The notes: generated by a model not told the origin, from the sequence alone. Shown: positions 1-15,766, numbered from the stretch's first letter. The stretch: 64,000 nt of DNA from Pelomyxa schiedti (GCA_020536535.1 JAHLWZ010000814.1:1-64000), one strand, 5' to 3'. Numbers and translations are program-made.

Positions 1-1
1 A

Positions 2-1401
2 ACCCAACTGATTCCAAGCCTGGTGAATGGAACGATATACAAAGCACAAGTGGAATCTTCCGCCATCACTGGGGAGATGTATGACGTGGCTGTTGCTTGT
101 GAAGCCATTGAAAGAAAAGATCGACGGGATCAAATCAATGGAGAGAATCAACCCTCTGGTCTAATTTCACTACAGAGCAGTTGTACTTCGAGTCGTAAGG
201 CCGGGTCCCATATGACCAGGTTGGGTTCCAGTATTCAAGTGGCGAGGGAGGCATTGGTAACTCACGCATTCAACGTTTTTGAGCAAGTCAGAGAGATTCC
301 AGACTTGTTTGAGCAAGTTTTTGAGCAGACCGCAGTGTTTCTTGTGCAACTTCCTCAATTGAACATCATTGACGAAGGAAAACTGCGGAAGTTTGGAAGG
401 TACATACATGAAGGGTACAAAGACAATCCTTACCACAACAGTCTCCATGCAATTGACGTCATGCAGGTTTCCAGGCCCCCCATTTTTTCTGACTTACACT
501 GTGCTTAGACAGTGCATTTCCTTTTGAATCTGCCCTGTTTCTTGGGGTATTTCACCGTTCTGGAGCAATTCTCAATCAGTATCGCAGCTGCGATTCACGA
601 TTACAGACATCCTGGCAGGAACACTGACTTCTTGCGAAACAGCATGGATGCTCTTTACGTTTCATTCAACGGAATTTCTCCCCTTGAGAGCATGCACTCG
701 GCAAATTCACTTTCAGCAGCACTTGGGTTGGCCTGTGAGCGCACAGAGAATAAAACTGGCAACGATAAAGACGACGTTGCGTGGCTGGTCGAGACGCCAA
801 TGGATTTCAAACAACAAGTGCACAGGTATGATGCACAACTTGTGAAAGAAAGCCAAATGGTGTTAATTACGACAAAAGGTGCATATCACAGCTCGTTTTG
901 GCGACGGACATGTCGAAGCACGTGGAGATATTCAGTTCCTTCAAGGATCTGGTCTCCACAAAGAAGTCAGAAGCCACATCAATGTTCAGCACGGAGCAAG
1001 ACCGGCTGCTGGTCTTGAAGATGATCCTGAAGCTGGCGGACCTCTCCAACACGTATGTTCTGACCCACTGAAACACATGCTGTGATAAATAAAAGTAACG
1101 ATGATGAAATATCAGGTTCCGGCCTTGGACTGCATGTCACGAATGGGCACAGCGGCTGCAACAAGAATTCATGGAGCAAGCTGCGCAAGAACGATCGCTG
1201 GGGCTGCCGGTGTTCAAACTCGGTGATGGGACAATGCCCCTGGAGAAGCTTCAGACTTCGTTTTACCCCATGTTCGTGCTGCCAATGCTCTCCACGCTCA
1301 GTGGTGCATTCGAGGAGGTCTCCGCCATTCGAGATGTTGCACTCTCGAATTACCAGCGTTGGGCCTCCTCATGCGTTCCCCGAAGTGAAGAACAGCCCTG
1401 A
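2..1401 (+). CDS. 3',5'-cyclic nucleotide phosphodiesterase catalytic domain (5' partial)
   Basis: Hydrolyses cAMP and/or cGMP to the 5'-monophosphate; the sequence does not decide which. The reading frame is open to the left edge, so the N-terminus lies outside the window. Four exons are inferred: up to about 466, 509-824, 880-1050 and 1114-1401. Together they give the class I PDE order: YHNSLHAIDVMQ, the metal-binding signature HDYRHPGRNTDFL, then ATDMSKH, LKMILKLADLSNT and a C-terminal FRPWTACHEWAQRL helix. The second metal-site histidine/aspartate pair is visible in HDYRHPG, and the LADLSN aspartate is present. No regulatory GAF or membrane segment is seen in the part available. The catalytic core looks intact and all introns are short GT-AG. 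Family assignment is firm; subtype is not. Confidence 0.9.
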
Positions 1402-1434
1402 CACCAACTTGTAGACAAACCTCACACCCCCAAA

Positions 1435-1470
1435 CCAAACCAAACCAAACCAAACCAACCAAACCCAAAT
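1435..1470. repeat. (CCAAA)n pentanucleotide tract
   Basis: A run of CCAAA/CCAAC units lies between the phosphodiesterase stop codon and the VPS37A start. It is a simple repeat in the 3' untranslated or intergenic DNA; no function can be read from it. Confidence 0.8.
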
Positions 1471-1597
1471 GGGACACAGTCAGGGTAATTCTAAGCCAAT
1501 TCCCCTAGTGACAAGACTTGCCTGCGTTTCGTGTCGGTTCCACTTAGATCTTCAACGGATGATAATTGTAAATCAAAAACCACAAAAGATAAACACA

Positions 1598-3233
1598 ATG
1601 TCGCGGTACCCACCAGCACAGCCGGCAGCCTCGAACCTTGCATCTTTGTAAGTGAAGAATGCCGAACGTGGCTATACTGTGTCTGTTCTTCGCCTTCACG
1701 ACGATTGTTTCGTTGTGTTTGGGAGCAGAGGCCAACCGACTTAACTTTCGCTTCAGGAAAATGCAACAAATAGAGGGAATGAGGCAGTTGCACCCCGGCG
1801 TGAGGGAAGTGGAAAGGAATACTATTTATGAAATTCCGATTTATATTAATTCGAGGCCAGTCAGTTTTCGAATGTGCCACTACCTATTTTTTTTACTCCC
1901 TCTGATTCTTATCAACTTACAGCATGTTGCCCCCAACGTTCCCTGGTGCACCCCCACAGATTTCCATAGTACCAATGTTGAGACATAGATTTCTGGACAA
2001 AGGGTAACTGTTGTATGTTGCGTAATTCCTTCGTTTAATGGAAGTCAGTGTTGTCATCAGTGATGTGCACCACTCTCTCCACAACTGGGGACCTCAGATA
2101 CACTTGGGCAAGTTGCTTCAAGATATCATATCCAAATTTACGGAAGAACCCCCAACAGAGTATGCCCTTGCGTTTATCCTCCCCTGATTATTTCATAACT
2201 TTTCAACTTTCAAGTGGAGGACCATCATCCAATTCCCCCTATCCTCCCTCCTCTTCTTATCCCAACCCTTCACCACCGTACCCGAACACAACACCAGCAT
2301 ATCATCCGTATCCGTCTTCCACATACCCATCAACCACCAACCCAAACCCTCCACCTTATCCGAGCTCGTATCCTTACCCAAATAACGCCCCACCAAGCAC
2401 AGCACCACCCCCTTATCCTCAACCTCCAACACAAAATTATGGTACCACAGCACCAAATATGACCGCAAAGCCGACCTATCCTGCTCCCGCTGTGGCGGCA
2501 AGACCTCCACCACCTTCTACACCTCTCCCCCCAACCCCAAAACCTATACCCACTGTAGAAAGTCTCCACATTAACTGGAACTCAAAATCGTATCTCTCTA
2601 AATCTCAAGTATGAAGTAACAGTAGTTAGGGTTGAGGAACTGAGTGACCTTCTTCAAGATGAAACCAAGTTTGAACAATTCTTCCGTCAGATACCCTTTG
2701 TTCAGGAGGAAGATAAAGTACGAATTCCGTACCAATTACTCTTTCTCATTGTGTGTTAGACAATAAAAAGTACTAGGGAATCCAATGAGAAAATTGCCGG
2801 TATCCTCACGAAGTTCCTTGTTTCCAATTCACCTAAAATACTTTTCATCAGATCACTCCAAATCACTTGCTGCGGAGATAGATGGCCTATCACAGCAGTT
2901 TGCAGCAAACCAGGCAAAATTGGCTGAAGCACAAAAAGCTCTTGAGCTAGCTCTACAGTCACAAGCAACAATACAACAGGTATATAGACCCCATAACTAA
3001 ATACGAGAGTTGTACTTGGGATCTCACACATTCACAAGCAATTCGCACCCGCGGTTCTTGGCAACAAGCTGGCAGAAGCAGCCAAAAAAACTGACAGAGA
3101 ATCAGAGGACCTTGCCGCACAGTTCAGCAGTGGCTCACTGACTACTGCCGACATGATTAAGCAATACCGCGAATTGCGCACACTGTACCATATGCGTAGT
3201 GTGAAACGAGAATTCCTCACCAGGCGCACGTAG
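1598..3233 (+). CDS. VPS37A: ESCRT-I subunit VPS37A (UEV-like plus Mod(r) domain)
   Basis: ESCRT-I component that sorts ubiquitinated cargo into multivesicular endosomes. About eight short exons are inferred from MSRYPPAQPAA at 1598. The N-terminal third is a UEV-like fold (EIPIYINSRPVSFR, then LPPTFPGAPPQISIVP, MLRHRFLDKG and VVISDVHHSLHNWG) matching the divergent UEV of VPS37A. A Pro/Tyr/Ser-rich linker follows (2215-2550). The C-terminal Mod(r) helical domain starts near VEELSDLLQDETKFEQFFRQ and ends with ADMIKQYRELRTLYHMRSVK. The intron joining linker and Mod(r) domain (about 2552-2606) is the least certain splice. Short VPS37 paralogues lack the UEV part, so its presence supports the A-type. 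The stop codon is 89 bp from the convergent WASHC3 stop. Confidence 0.85.
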
Positions 3234-3322
3234 CTTCAGAAGTGATCCATTTTTTCGAAAAACAAAAAAAAAACCAACAAAAAAAGGAGAAATACAAAAA
3301 AAGTTTAGAATTCATAGTGCTA

Positions 3323-5178
3323 TTAATGCTCGACATCGTCATCGTCATCCTCTTCACCATCCGCCCCATTGTCTGTAGATAAGAAAGGTGAGTTGAATTT
3401 TGATGTTGGGGGAGGAGAAGAACCTATAATGGGTGGCAACACAGTAGTCAGCTGTGATGGAGGGGGTGGCATAATTGCTGGAGGAGGCATAATTGCGAGA
3501 GGGGGAGACGGGGTGCTTGGAATAAGGGGTGGTGGTGGACCAATGCGAACTGCTCCAGCCGGAAGGTGTGGGGGTGCCGCGCTGGAGGATGTGTTGTCTT
3601 CGTCTCCAAAGTCATCATCTTCGTCTTCATCGTCTGAGTCTGAGCCATGCTGCTTTTGGACAGCCGATATGAGCGACTGCATTGGCGAAGGTGACGGTAT
3701 TTGAGGAGATGCCTGCAGAGCGGTTAATGCGTAGTTAAAATTAGGAGAGTAAGTACCACTACAACAGGTGAATCGGTACTACCACTTGGTGCATCAGGAT
3801 TGCTATGGTGGATTGGTAAAAGATATAGAGCTGAGATACGAATACTCTATGATTGAAGGATCAACACCAGCAGCTTCCATTTTTTGTTTAATGGCACGAA
3901 TATCTGCTCCAATTCGCAGTAATTTGAAGAATTCGGCATACTTGGGGTCGTTTTTATTCGTTAGGGCTAGAATGAGAGAATTAAGGCGAAGTAAAAGAGA
4001 AGAAGGACAAATGAAACCTGGAGGTGGTATCATTTCAGGTGGTGGGAGAGGAGTTCCTGACGGAGGTGGAGGTGGTCCCGTGATGGTTAGTTGAGTAGAA
4101 GAGGGTGGAGGGATCGGTGTCGATGTTGTGGGTGGAGGTACTACGAGAGGTGGAGAGGGAGAGCGTGGAGATGTCGATGGCGATGGGACTTCACCTGGCG
4201 GTGGTACATTTCCTGTTGTACTATTACTTAAGGTACCAAGTAGTATGATATGTACTTGGAGGTGCTGCGGCACTACTACCAGCACTGGTACTTGGTGCGT
4301 CAGGGTTGCTGTGGCTGGTTAGTAATGAAATGGAATTAGGCAAAGCGTACTCTAATACACTGGGATCCAAACCCAGTGCTTCCATTTTTGGTCTAAGTTG
4401 CATAGGTGGTACACCAATTCGAAGCAACCTGAAGAACTCCGCATACTGGGGATCATCTTTATTTAGTACGACTAATTTGGTATATTAGGAAGGTTAGGAA
4501 GGTTAAAGGGAAATTGTTAATGAAACCTGGAGCAGTTTCCACAGGAGGTGGAACAAACGATGGCGGACCCACATCTGTAGCGCTCGTGGCTGCCGCAGTT
4601 GTACTAGGCGGTGGGGTATCTGGGATATCTATCGACTTCAATTTTTCTTCTAGAATAGCCATTGTAACCTCTGTTTGGTTGTATTGTTTTTTCAGTCAGT
4701 AGGCTATTTTCAATTAAATGGCAAGAGAAGTGATTTGTTTGTGAAGCCCTCACCCATTCTATCGATAGAATTTGACACGGTGTATAACTTCTTTTCACAA
4801 ATATGTGCGAACCTTATAAACGCAAAGACGTAAAGTTAGTTGCTTTAACACGCCCTCATGTAAATATAGCTACGCAGATATATACCTGTTTACAAACAGT
4901 ACAGTGTTCGACACGAACAGGTTTACCATCGCCACCACGTCTCTCGTAGGCAGTGGCCCAACTTCGTTCAGATCCACCTTTTGCTGTTGCAAAGTGACCG
5001 TCGGCACCACGTCTCCGGGCGTCGTAGTTGGGGCCGCGGCTGCCGTAGATTGCGGCGGCAAAGATGACGACAAAGAAGCCGCGGGAGTTGACGACGACAA
5101 CGGCGGAGTTGGCGTCGCACTAGCCGCGGAAGTAGTCGTCGTAGTTGTCGTAGTTGTAGGAGGCGGAGTAGAAGACAT
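3323..5178 (-). CDS. WASHC3: WASH complex subunit 3 (CCDC53) with duplicated C-terminal module
   Basis: Subunit of the WASH complex, which drives Arp2/3 actin assembly on endosomes. The N-terminus (from 5178) is a Thr/Pro-rich lead followed by the family core VAMVNLFVSNTVLFVNRY and, after an intron, FAHICEKKLYTVSNSIDRM; a coiled coil (MAILEEKLKSIDIPDTP) comes next. The conserved motif DPQYAEFFRLLRIGVPPMQL...LGLDPSVLEY occurs at about 4330-4450 and again, diverged, as DPKYAEFFKLLRIGADI...AGVDPSIIEY at about 3840-3950. Human CCDC53 has a single copy. Proline-rich linkers follow each copy, and the protein ends in a strongly acidic tail (DGEEDDDDDVEH). Start choice follows the first ATG of the N-terminal exon; it shares a 143-bp region with the divergent F-box/LRR gene. 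Confidence 0.82.
3777..4469. repeat. Internal duplication within WASHC3
   Basis: Two similar blocks, about 3777-3963 and 4284-4469, each encode the DPxYAEFFxLLRIG...DPSxxEY module and the following linker whose codons read SNPDAPS. Similarity runs through the exon and into the linker, so a DNA segment rather than only a motif was copied. The copies have since diverged. Confidence 0.75.
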
Positions 5179-5321
5179 TTATGATCTCGAGATCTGGAAC
5201 CGCAGCCGTATTAGCGAGCCCCCTTTTTATTTGTTTGTAAAGGACAAGCCGACGTGCGATGACCTTTCGTCCGTCACGTCAACTTTTTAATTTTCTTCTT
5301 CTTTTTCTCCCCTTTTCCACC
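5179..5321. promoter_or_regulatory. Divergent promoter, WASHC3 / F-box-LRR
   Basis: A 143-bp stretch separates the start codons of two oppositely transcribed genes and must hold both transcription starts. It contains a pyrimidine-rich tract just before the right-hand ATG. No TATA box is obvious. Confidence 0.45.
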
Positions 5322-6860
5322 ATGTTGACAGATCTCCAATCACTGGTCTCTGAGGATTTCCTTGCCTACTGTCACGTTCCACACTGTTGAAGGTGATACA
5401 TCTTGCAATGGTCATCCGGAGGGAGCAATCCTCAAATCTCCACATCTCCAAGAAACTGATCACATAAGCCCGTTGGAACAAATGGACGATAGCACGTTAG
5501 CACGTGTGTTTGAGTTCCTGGACACAAAGTCGTTGATACGTTGCCTAAGGGTAAGATAGTAATCATAAAATGATCGATTCTAAAGTTCTTTAAATGTGTC
5601 AAGGTTAGCACAAGGTGGAATGCAGTGGCCCGTGCGCCATCGTTGGTTGGTTTACTTTTATAGTATAGTCTCACTCTGTGAGCAACTCGTATTATGGGTT
5701 TCTCTAACTGCGCCAAAGTGGAAAAAGTCACACTTGGCACTTGACACAAATGACACCAAGTTGTATAGGCTCTCGAGTCTCGGGTTTGTTCTTTTTGTTA
5801 TTTTCTATTTTTTGCTGTCATTCATTCTAACTCTTCTATCTAAATTAATCTACTGGGTGAAATACAGGGACGTCATATCCTTACAGTACCTTGAGAGTGT
5901 TTGCATAAGAGCACAAATTGATGTGTGGCGGCCACGTTCTCTGACTGATTCTGGTGTCACTTCCTTTTTTGGCAAGTGCCACAGCCTGGTGAGTGTGGAA
6001 CTGTTGGATTTGGTTTTCATAACCAATCCGTCTCTGGATAGTCTAACATTGAATTGCGCTACCACAGTACGTGGGTGCTTCGCCTCCGTTTTCTTACTTA
6101 CAGTCAGCTGACATCTGTGACTTTGAGGCGATGTGATGAGGTGACAGACGCAGGCTTATATACCATTGCCCTGCACTGTCATTTAATTTCGCACCTTATT
6201 TTGGAGGGATGCTATTCGGTCACAAATCGTGGTATCATGTTTCTGAGTGACGGATGTCCTAGATTAGAATTTCTTAGCATTGCTCAGAGCAGTAATCTGA
6301 TTTCACAAACCAACCTCTCTCAATAGTTTCTTCTCCCGTGCTCAGGGAATATTTCTGATGAGGGGGTAGTTTATCTTGCAAGAAAGTGTACCGACTTGAA
6401 ACACTTGGACATTACCTGTTATCCAACAAGAATTGGACTGACAGATCGCACTCTTGCTCAACTTGCACTGTCATGCAAAAGACTGGTCTTCCTTAACCTC
6501 TCAGGATGTGTAGCAGTGTCAGACTATGGTATTATTTCAAGTGGAATTTGCATCTCCTTTGACCTTTTTAATCAGGTATCACCCAAATAGCTTCAAGGTA
6601 TACCTGGAAATTTGGGTTGGTATTCCTAACTCCTTTTCAGCTGTTCTTTAATTCAGCGGTTTGTACTTCGTAATTGTTCACAACTGAGTGATGACATCAT
6701 AGCACCACTAACACAACTAGAACACCTCTCTGAAATTAACTTCTCCGGTGTTACTGGAATCTCATCCGAGGGATGTGCACTACTCTTATCTGTTAACCCC
6801 CTTGTAAAAATAATACCCTTGGAAGTCATCATGAGGGGCAGAAGAAACGCCTACACCTAA
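5322..6860 (+). CDS. F-box and leucine-rich-repeat protein (FBXL-type)
   Basis: Likely substrate-recognition subunit of an SCF (Skp1-Cullin-F-box) ubiquitin ligase. The F-box reads MDDSTLARVFEFLDTKSL, IRCLRVSTRWNAVARAPSLW across two introns. It is followed by cysteine-containing LRRs of the FBXL type: LTSVTLRRCDEVTDAGLY, LILEGCYSVTNRGIMFL, LKHLDITCYPTRIGLTDRTL, LVFLNLSGCVAVSDYGI, and a last exon starting RFVLRNCSQLSDDIIAPL. It ends EVIMRGRRNAYT. The ATG at 5322 has a strong context (ccaccATG), but its frame needs an intron of roughly 48-76 nt (ending about 5421) to join the F-box exon; the alternative start is the in-frame ATG at 5482 directly before the F-box. The substrate is unknown. Confidence 0.78.
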
Positions 6861-7093
6861 CACAAAAAATAAATGAGAATTTCCTTTTTTCTTGTACTTT
6901 TTCGTTTCCCACAAGTGTGTTGGGCACGCCGTTTTTTGGTGTACCAAAAATGAATGAAAAAGAAAAGCAAACCTGCAAAGGTTCGTATGATGACAGTCTG
7001 TTGGTGATTATTTATGATCCAATAACGAAATCACATTTGCTGACTATTATTTTGTTTTTTTCCAACAGGGGACACAGCACTTATTTAGTTTCT

Positions 7094-9445
7094 TTAAACT
7101 GATAGCTCCTCAGGTGGTGGGAGCTCTGTTGTTGTTGAAGTAGCCACTTCAGTTTCAGTTGTAGTGTGTGTTACTGGTTCTGCTGGTGTTTCCGGTGTTG
7201 CTTCTGTTGTTGTTGTTGTTTGGGTAGGGTTTGTCTCTGTGGGTGACTCTTCAGTCTGTGGTTGTGGTACTGGGGTCTCTACAGACTTGGTATTATCGGC
7301 CGGAGTTTCTGTTGCTGTTGCTGTTGCTATTTCCGAGGCTTGTGGGACCGGTTCTGGTTTTGGCTCTGGCTCTGGAGTCACTTCTGGGGCTGATGTCGTT
7401 GTTGTTGTCACTGACACTGTCTCAGTCTCCACTTGTGTCTCTTTCTCAGCCTTTGCCTCAGGGGCAGTCTCTGTCAGAGCCTCTGGAACTTGAACAGTTG
7501 GTACTTCTGGCACTTTCTCAGCAGGGGGCTCAGAGACACTTTCTGTTTCGACCTCTGGCACTTTCTCAGGCTGTGCTTCAGGGACTTTCTCTGTCTGTAC
7601 TTCAGGGGATACATCTATCTTTTCAGGTACTTTCTCTGGCAGTGTTTCAGGGACTTGCTCGGGACGTACTTCCGGGGCTATCTCTACCTTTTCAGGTACT
7701 TTCTCTGGCAGTGTTTCAGGAACTTTCTCTACGTGAACCTCTGGTTTTGTCTCTGGCACAGAGGCTGTCTCAGGTGCAAGTGTACTTGGTTCATGTGTTG
7801 GTTGGGGGGTTGGTACAACTGGGTCTGCTGAGGACTTTGCTTGAAGGACGGTCCCTCCGCTAGACGTAGAATCTGGGGGATTGGAAGTTTGTGTTGTGGT
7901 AGTTGTGGTGGTAGTAGTCGTTGTCGTGGTGCTGACGTTAGTGGTAACTGGGGCCGTGGTAGCTGCTGCCGTAGAAGTTGCCTCGGCTGCTTCTTGGTTT
8001 TCAAGTTGGTCCAAGTCTTTCTGCCACAGAATTGGATGTTCTACGTCTTCAATGGTATCATCGCGGTGACGGCGAAGATGAACCTTGGACCAAGTAAGAA
8101 AAAGCAACAACGGAAAACCCTATACTTGGAGATGAAGGTTGACCTCATCGGCCCTGGGATAGCATATCAAAACATAGTTCGAGGGGGGGAAAAAAAAACC
8201 TTGAAAGAAAAGAAAACATTCCTCCAGATTTGAGAAGAGCAACATGAGCCTGTGGATACAACTTGTAAACTTCCTCTTTGAGGTTATTGGGTATAATATC
8301 ATCGGTGGTCTGTGGTGTTGTGTTTTGTTTTGTTTCAGGTCATTAGACATTTCAAAATTGCTTATGGAATATTCCTACATCGATTATTGTGACCCGGTCA
8401 TTCCGAAATACTTCCGCTACTGTTATCTGGAATGGAGTTGTGTTCAGGGTGAGACGTGACACGAGCTCACTATGAGTCAAGGTATCAAGCTTAATTGCTA
8501 TTAGGTATTTGGGCATTTCTCACAAACCAACCTGAGATACAACAAAGTCAACTGAATTGGCAATCTCACTTTCCATAGCACCTTGTGGGAAGTTGTTCAA
8601 AATAAATTTCTTCAACATGAACTCCGGAATGAATCGATACCTATGGATCGGGTTATTCAAAATACCAATACTGAACTGCAAAGAAACTTACATTCCAGCA
8701 AATGGGGCATTATTGCCATAGTACTTTTTTTTTTTAAAAAAAAAAAGGGAACTGTTATTCAAGCTGAAAAAGTTATAATGCACACCTGGGTGTCACAGAA
8801 TGTGTTTGAGAGAATAAGAGACTTGACCATGCGGGGGTAATGCTTCACAAACGCCTGTGCTAAAAGACCTCCAAGTGAGGTTCCATACAGATGTACCTGT
8901 GCAGAAAAGATTATCACTAGGTATGCAGAAGTACATTCCCCACCTGCGCTATGTCCATTGTTTTCAGCAAGTTGCAGAGACCATCTGCCCAGTCCTTATG
9001 TGTGTAGAAGGGCGGCCATTGGATCTATGGAAACGGTGAAGAATTCGATATTTTTCTTAGTCCGTACCAGCACAACCCTGAGTCCCTTGGAACACAAAGC
9101 AAGGGCTTGCTTGTAGAAAACCTAAACATCAACATCCAGTTAAGGAAGGCATATCAGTGTGTTACACATAATGAAACTAGTGCATCTAGCACACCTCAGC
9201 CGAGCACGCTACACCAGGGATTGCCAACAATGGTGCTTGTTCCTTAGCCCCATAGTCATACACTTTCCATATGTCGTATCCAAATCGATTGTTACGTACT
9301 GACACCTTGTTTACACAAGCCACAATTAAAAAAAAACCCATTTTCTAAACCTTAACCACTAGGTTGTTTTTGTCACTACCTTTTGCTTTGCCACCCAGTT
9401 CTGGAAATTCTTAAAATCAGCGTTGGGTTCCTTTGCGTCCACCAT
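7094..9445 (-). CDS. SPG21: Maspardin (SPG21-like alpha/beta-hydrolase) with long repetitive C-terminal tail
   Basis: Endosome-associated protein of the alpha/beta-hydrolase fold; human maspardin lacks a complete catalytic triad and binds CD4. Exons from 9445 give [72 protein letters not shown] (nucleophile-elbow region, GASLGG in human), SLILSNTFCDTQ, FIPEFMLKKFILNNFP and PRADEVNLHLQVHLRRHRDD, all collinear with maspardin. After the core ends near 8040, a tail of about 300 residues begins: poly-Thr, then repeated E(K/Q)VPE units, then Thr/Pro/Glu-rich sequence to PPPEELSV. Ordinary maspardins have no such tail. The start codon lies inside the last codons of the upstream TAF6 frame. Confidence 0.85.
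7494..7740. repeat. Tandem EKVPE-coding repeats in the maspardin tail
   Basis: On the minus strand this stretch encodes about ten degenerate units of the type EKVPE(T/A)xP, many spaced 8-14 residues apart. Underlying DNA units (tttctctggcagtgtttcag) recur with few changes, pointing to recent tandem expansion. Confidence 0.7.
8725..8746. repeat. Perfect T11A11 palindrome inside a maspardin intron
   Basis: Eleven T are followed directly by eleven A. The element lies in the intron after the exon ending NTFCDTQ, so it is not translated. Confidence 0.85.
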
Positions 9446-11495
9446 TTCGTTTATGTCTGTTTGCTGGTGATTGTTCTTTGGGGAAAAAAGGCGAAGTTTT
9501 TTTTTGATGACTTCGCGTGGAGATCGTTCTTACGGGTTTTTGGTGATGGGTTTTTTGGCGATACTGGGTGTTGTGGGTGTGGGTTTCAGCGAGGGAAGTA
9601 GACTGCTGAAACTCGTCTGTGAATAGTGTTTGCGAATGGAAGGTAAAGGAGGAGAGCGGAACCTCTTTGGGGGCAAGGAAGGTCTGTATACTCTCTCCAA
9701 ATAGTTCCACCAAGGTTTCGTAGTTGCCAGACAGAGCAGGGTCCAGTTGTTCAATATTCCTCACAGTCGACATTGGAGGCACGGCCCCTCTCAGATATAA
9801 ACCAGCAGCGTTCTATCATTGGTGTAAGGCGAAAAAAAACAGAGGGAAGGAAGAGAATCCCCACTATCAATGCTTCTTTCACTTTTTTCGCTTCTTGTGA
9901 GATTATGGCATCTGGGTTATTGAGGTCGCTTTCCAGAGCTCTGGTGTAGTCAGCAATCTAGGGAATGTGAATGCTAAGAGGTAGGAAAATTCATACATGA
10001 GGAATAAGTAAAAGTTGCACAGCACTCGAACCGAGAGCAGATATCCCAACAACGGCTCCATAGTGAGTTGGTAGAGGCTTTCCTCGGTCCAAAAAAGCGC
10101 GAAGAAGAGCTTTGGCCATTCGAGGTTGAATTGTAGGGTATGTGTTCCCATATCTTATCAAGTTAATTGTGAAAGTCAATTATGTTCTTAACCTTCTGCA
10201 GACAAGAGCTACAAGAGAAGATGCATAATCACGGAGACCCCAGTGGTTTTCATGTGGAGATTCACACAATTTCTTTCCAACAATACAGGTAAGTATAGCG
10301 GGCATGAATTGGTGCAGCTGCAGAAATATACCAAGGTTGACTCAGGTTGGAATGAGTAAAGAGGGTACATAAAGCTCCGTATGCAAATGAGAACTAATCA
10401 ACAATGCCTCGACCATTCGCATTAAATTCGTCAAGACAGGGAGGTTCCTCAGGTTGTTCGTTACTTCATCAGCAACAAAGCGCGTGAAGTAGGGCAAAAG
10501 TTGTGCTGTGCCACGATCCGATTTCAGGCTGTTGAGTGCTGCAGAAACAATTGTTTCATCAGACTCTACAGAGACTAAGATGCAACTCCAAGAAAAAACT
10601 ATGAGGGAAACCTTTCACAGCTTGGGTTATAGCATTGAAGTAAAGTTGCAATTCTTTTGATAAAACATGCTGTACAACTGGTTTAACTTCAACATCTTCC
10701 ATTCGCGGCCGTTTTGCTGGAGGTGCTTGGGATTCAGCTGTTTATTCATTTTTTTTTAATTTTAGTTGAAGAAGTTGGTATCTTGTATTACATACGTGCT
10801 GGGGGATTTTGTGGAATAGCAGGTTGAACACCCTCGACAGCAAGCCAATGTAGTGAGACAGCAACATCTCTTGGGCACTCAGGGAGGGGTTGCTCAATGA
10901 GGCTAACGAGGTCCACCTCTGGGTCCTACTGCACCACGAGAGAATGACAAATTTTGGGGGAGCAAAGTACGTTCGCATACCTGCACACAAAAGAGGTCCT
11001 TGGCTCCTGTCACCCGCTGAAACCTCATAGGAGGAGTAAAACTGTAACCGTACAGGGTCTGAAGTGGATGGTACTTAACAATAGACAACAGAAATACAAT
11101 AACTACCTCCACATTCTTAAGCCTAAGGGCGCTATTCACATCTGTGGTAGTCAAAACATCCCGCTTTGATCGTCTCATGAACTTGGCAGCCTCCTGCGTA
11201 GTTTATGTTTGTGTCATGCTTCCAGAGTATGGCAGAATGTTACACTCACTTGTATTAGCTCCCTCATCCTGTACTCTACATCGGATGCCAAGGCAGATGC
11301 CACTTCTTCATTGAGTCCGACGCCCATCGACTCTGCTATTACTCTCACAGAGTCGGAAGTTATAGCAGTGTGCTTAGGCGGTTCCTGTTGCAGTTGTTGT
11401 ACCTGAGGTTGTGTTTGTTGCTGTTGCTGTTGTGGCTGCTGTGTCTGTTGGGAAGGGGGCGTTGGTGCCGGCGAAGGGTAAAACAACGATGACAT
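9417..11495 (-). CDS. TAF6: Transcription initiation factor TFIID subunit 6 (TAF6)
   Basis: Histone-fold subunit of TFIID (and SAGA-type complexes) that pairs with TAF9. After a Pro/Gln-rich lead (from 11495) comes the H4-like histone fold: [38 protein letters not shown], then [20 protein letters not shown]. The conserved TAF6 middle follows: [38 protein letters not shown] and [24 protein letters not shown]-repeat segments continue, including [39 protein letters not shown], and a final exon [19 protein letters not shown] onward. About ten short introns are inferred. The frame runs to a TGA at 9417-9419, 29 bp past the maspardin ATG; the last 50 or so residues are low complexity and could instead be removed by an unseen splice. 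Confidence 0.87.
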
Positions 11496-11701
11496 CCCAC
11501 AGCTTGTGTTTATTTTTTTTTCTGGTGATTTCTGTCTGAGTTTGTCGATCAGCGTGATGACAGGTCAGCAGGGGAACTAATGTGTCGGATTACACCTAGA
11601 GTGCAGTCTCTGTGGGTCCCTCAGATCACTGGAAGGAGAAAAGATTCAGTTGCTCAAGAAGGATTTTTTCTCTTTTTTTGAAAAATCAAATAGGTGCAGG
11701 C
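11496..11701. promoter_or_regulatory. Divergent promoter, TAF6 / PRP4 kinase
   Basis: 206 bp between two divergent start codons. The right half (11512-11520, 11666-11680) has T-rich tracts; an acceptor-like AG precedes the PRP4K ATG, so a 5' UTR intron is possible. No specific site is recognised. Confidence 0.4.
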
Positions 11702-15715
<4,014 letters not shown>

Positions 15716-15766
15716 TCCAACAATAAACTCATCAAGCAAGAAGGAAAAAAACAAAACTGATACATT

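Noticed and set aside
1491-1880. 129-codon minus-strand frame over the VPS37A start
   Set aside because: Antisense to verified VPS37A exons and composed of unrelated low-information sequence.
7494-7740. Regular repeats that might suggest a CRISPR-like array
   Set aside because: Units are coding, imperfect and without unique spacers, and the genome is eukaryotic.
7164-7863. Plus-strand frames opposite the maspardin repeats
   Set aside because: Repetitive DNA without stops; no promoter, motif or splice logic on that strand.
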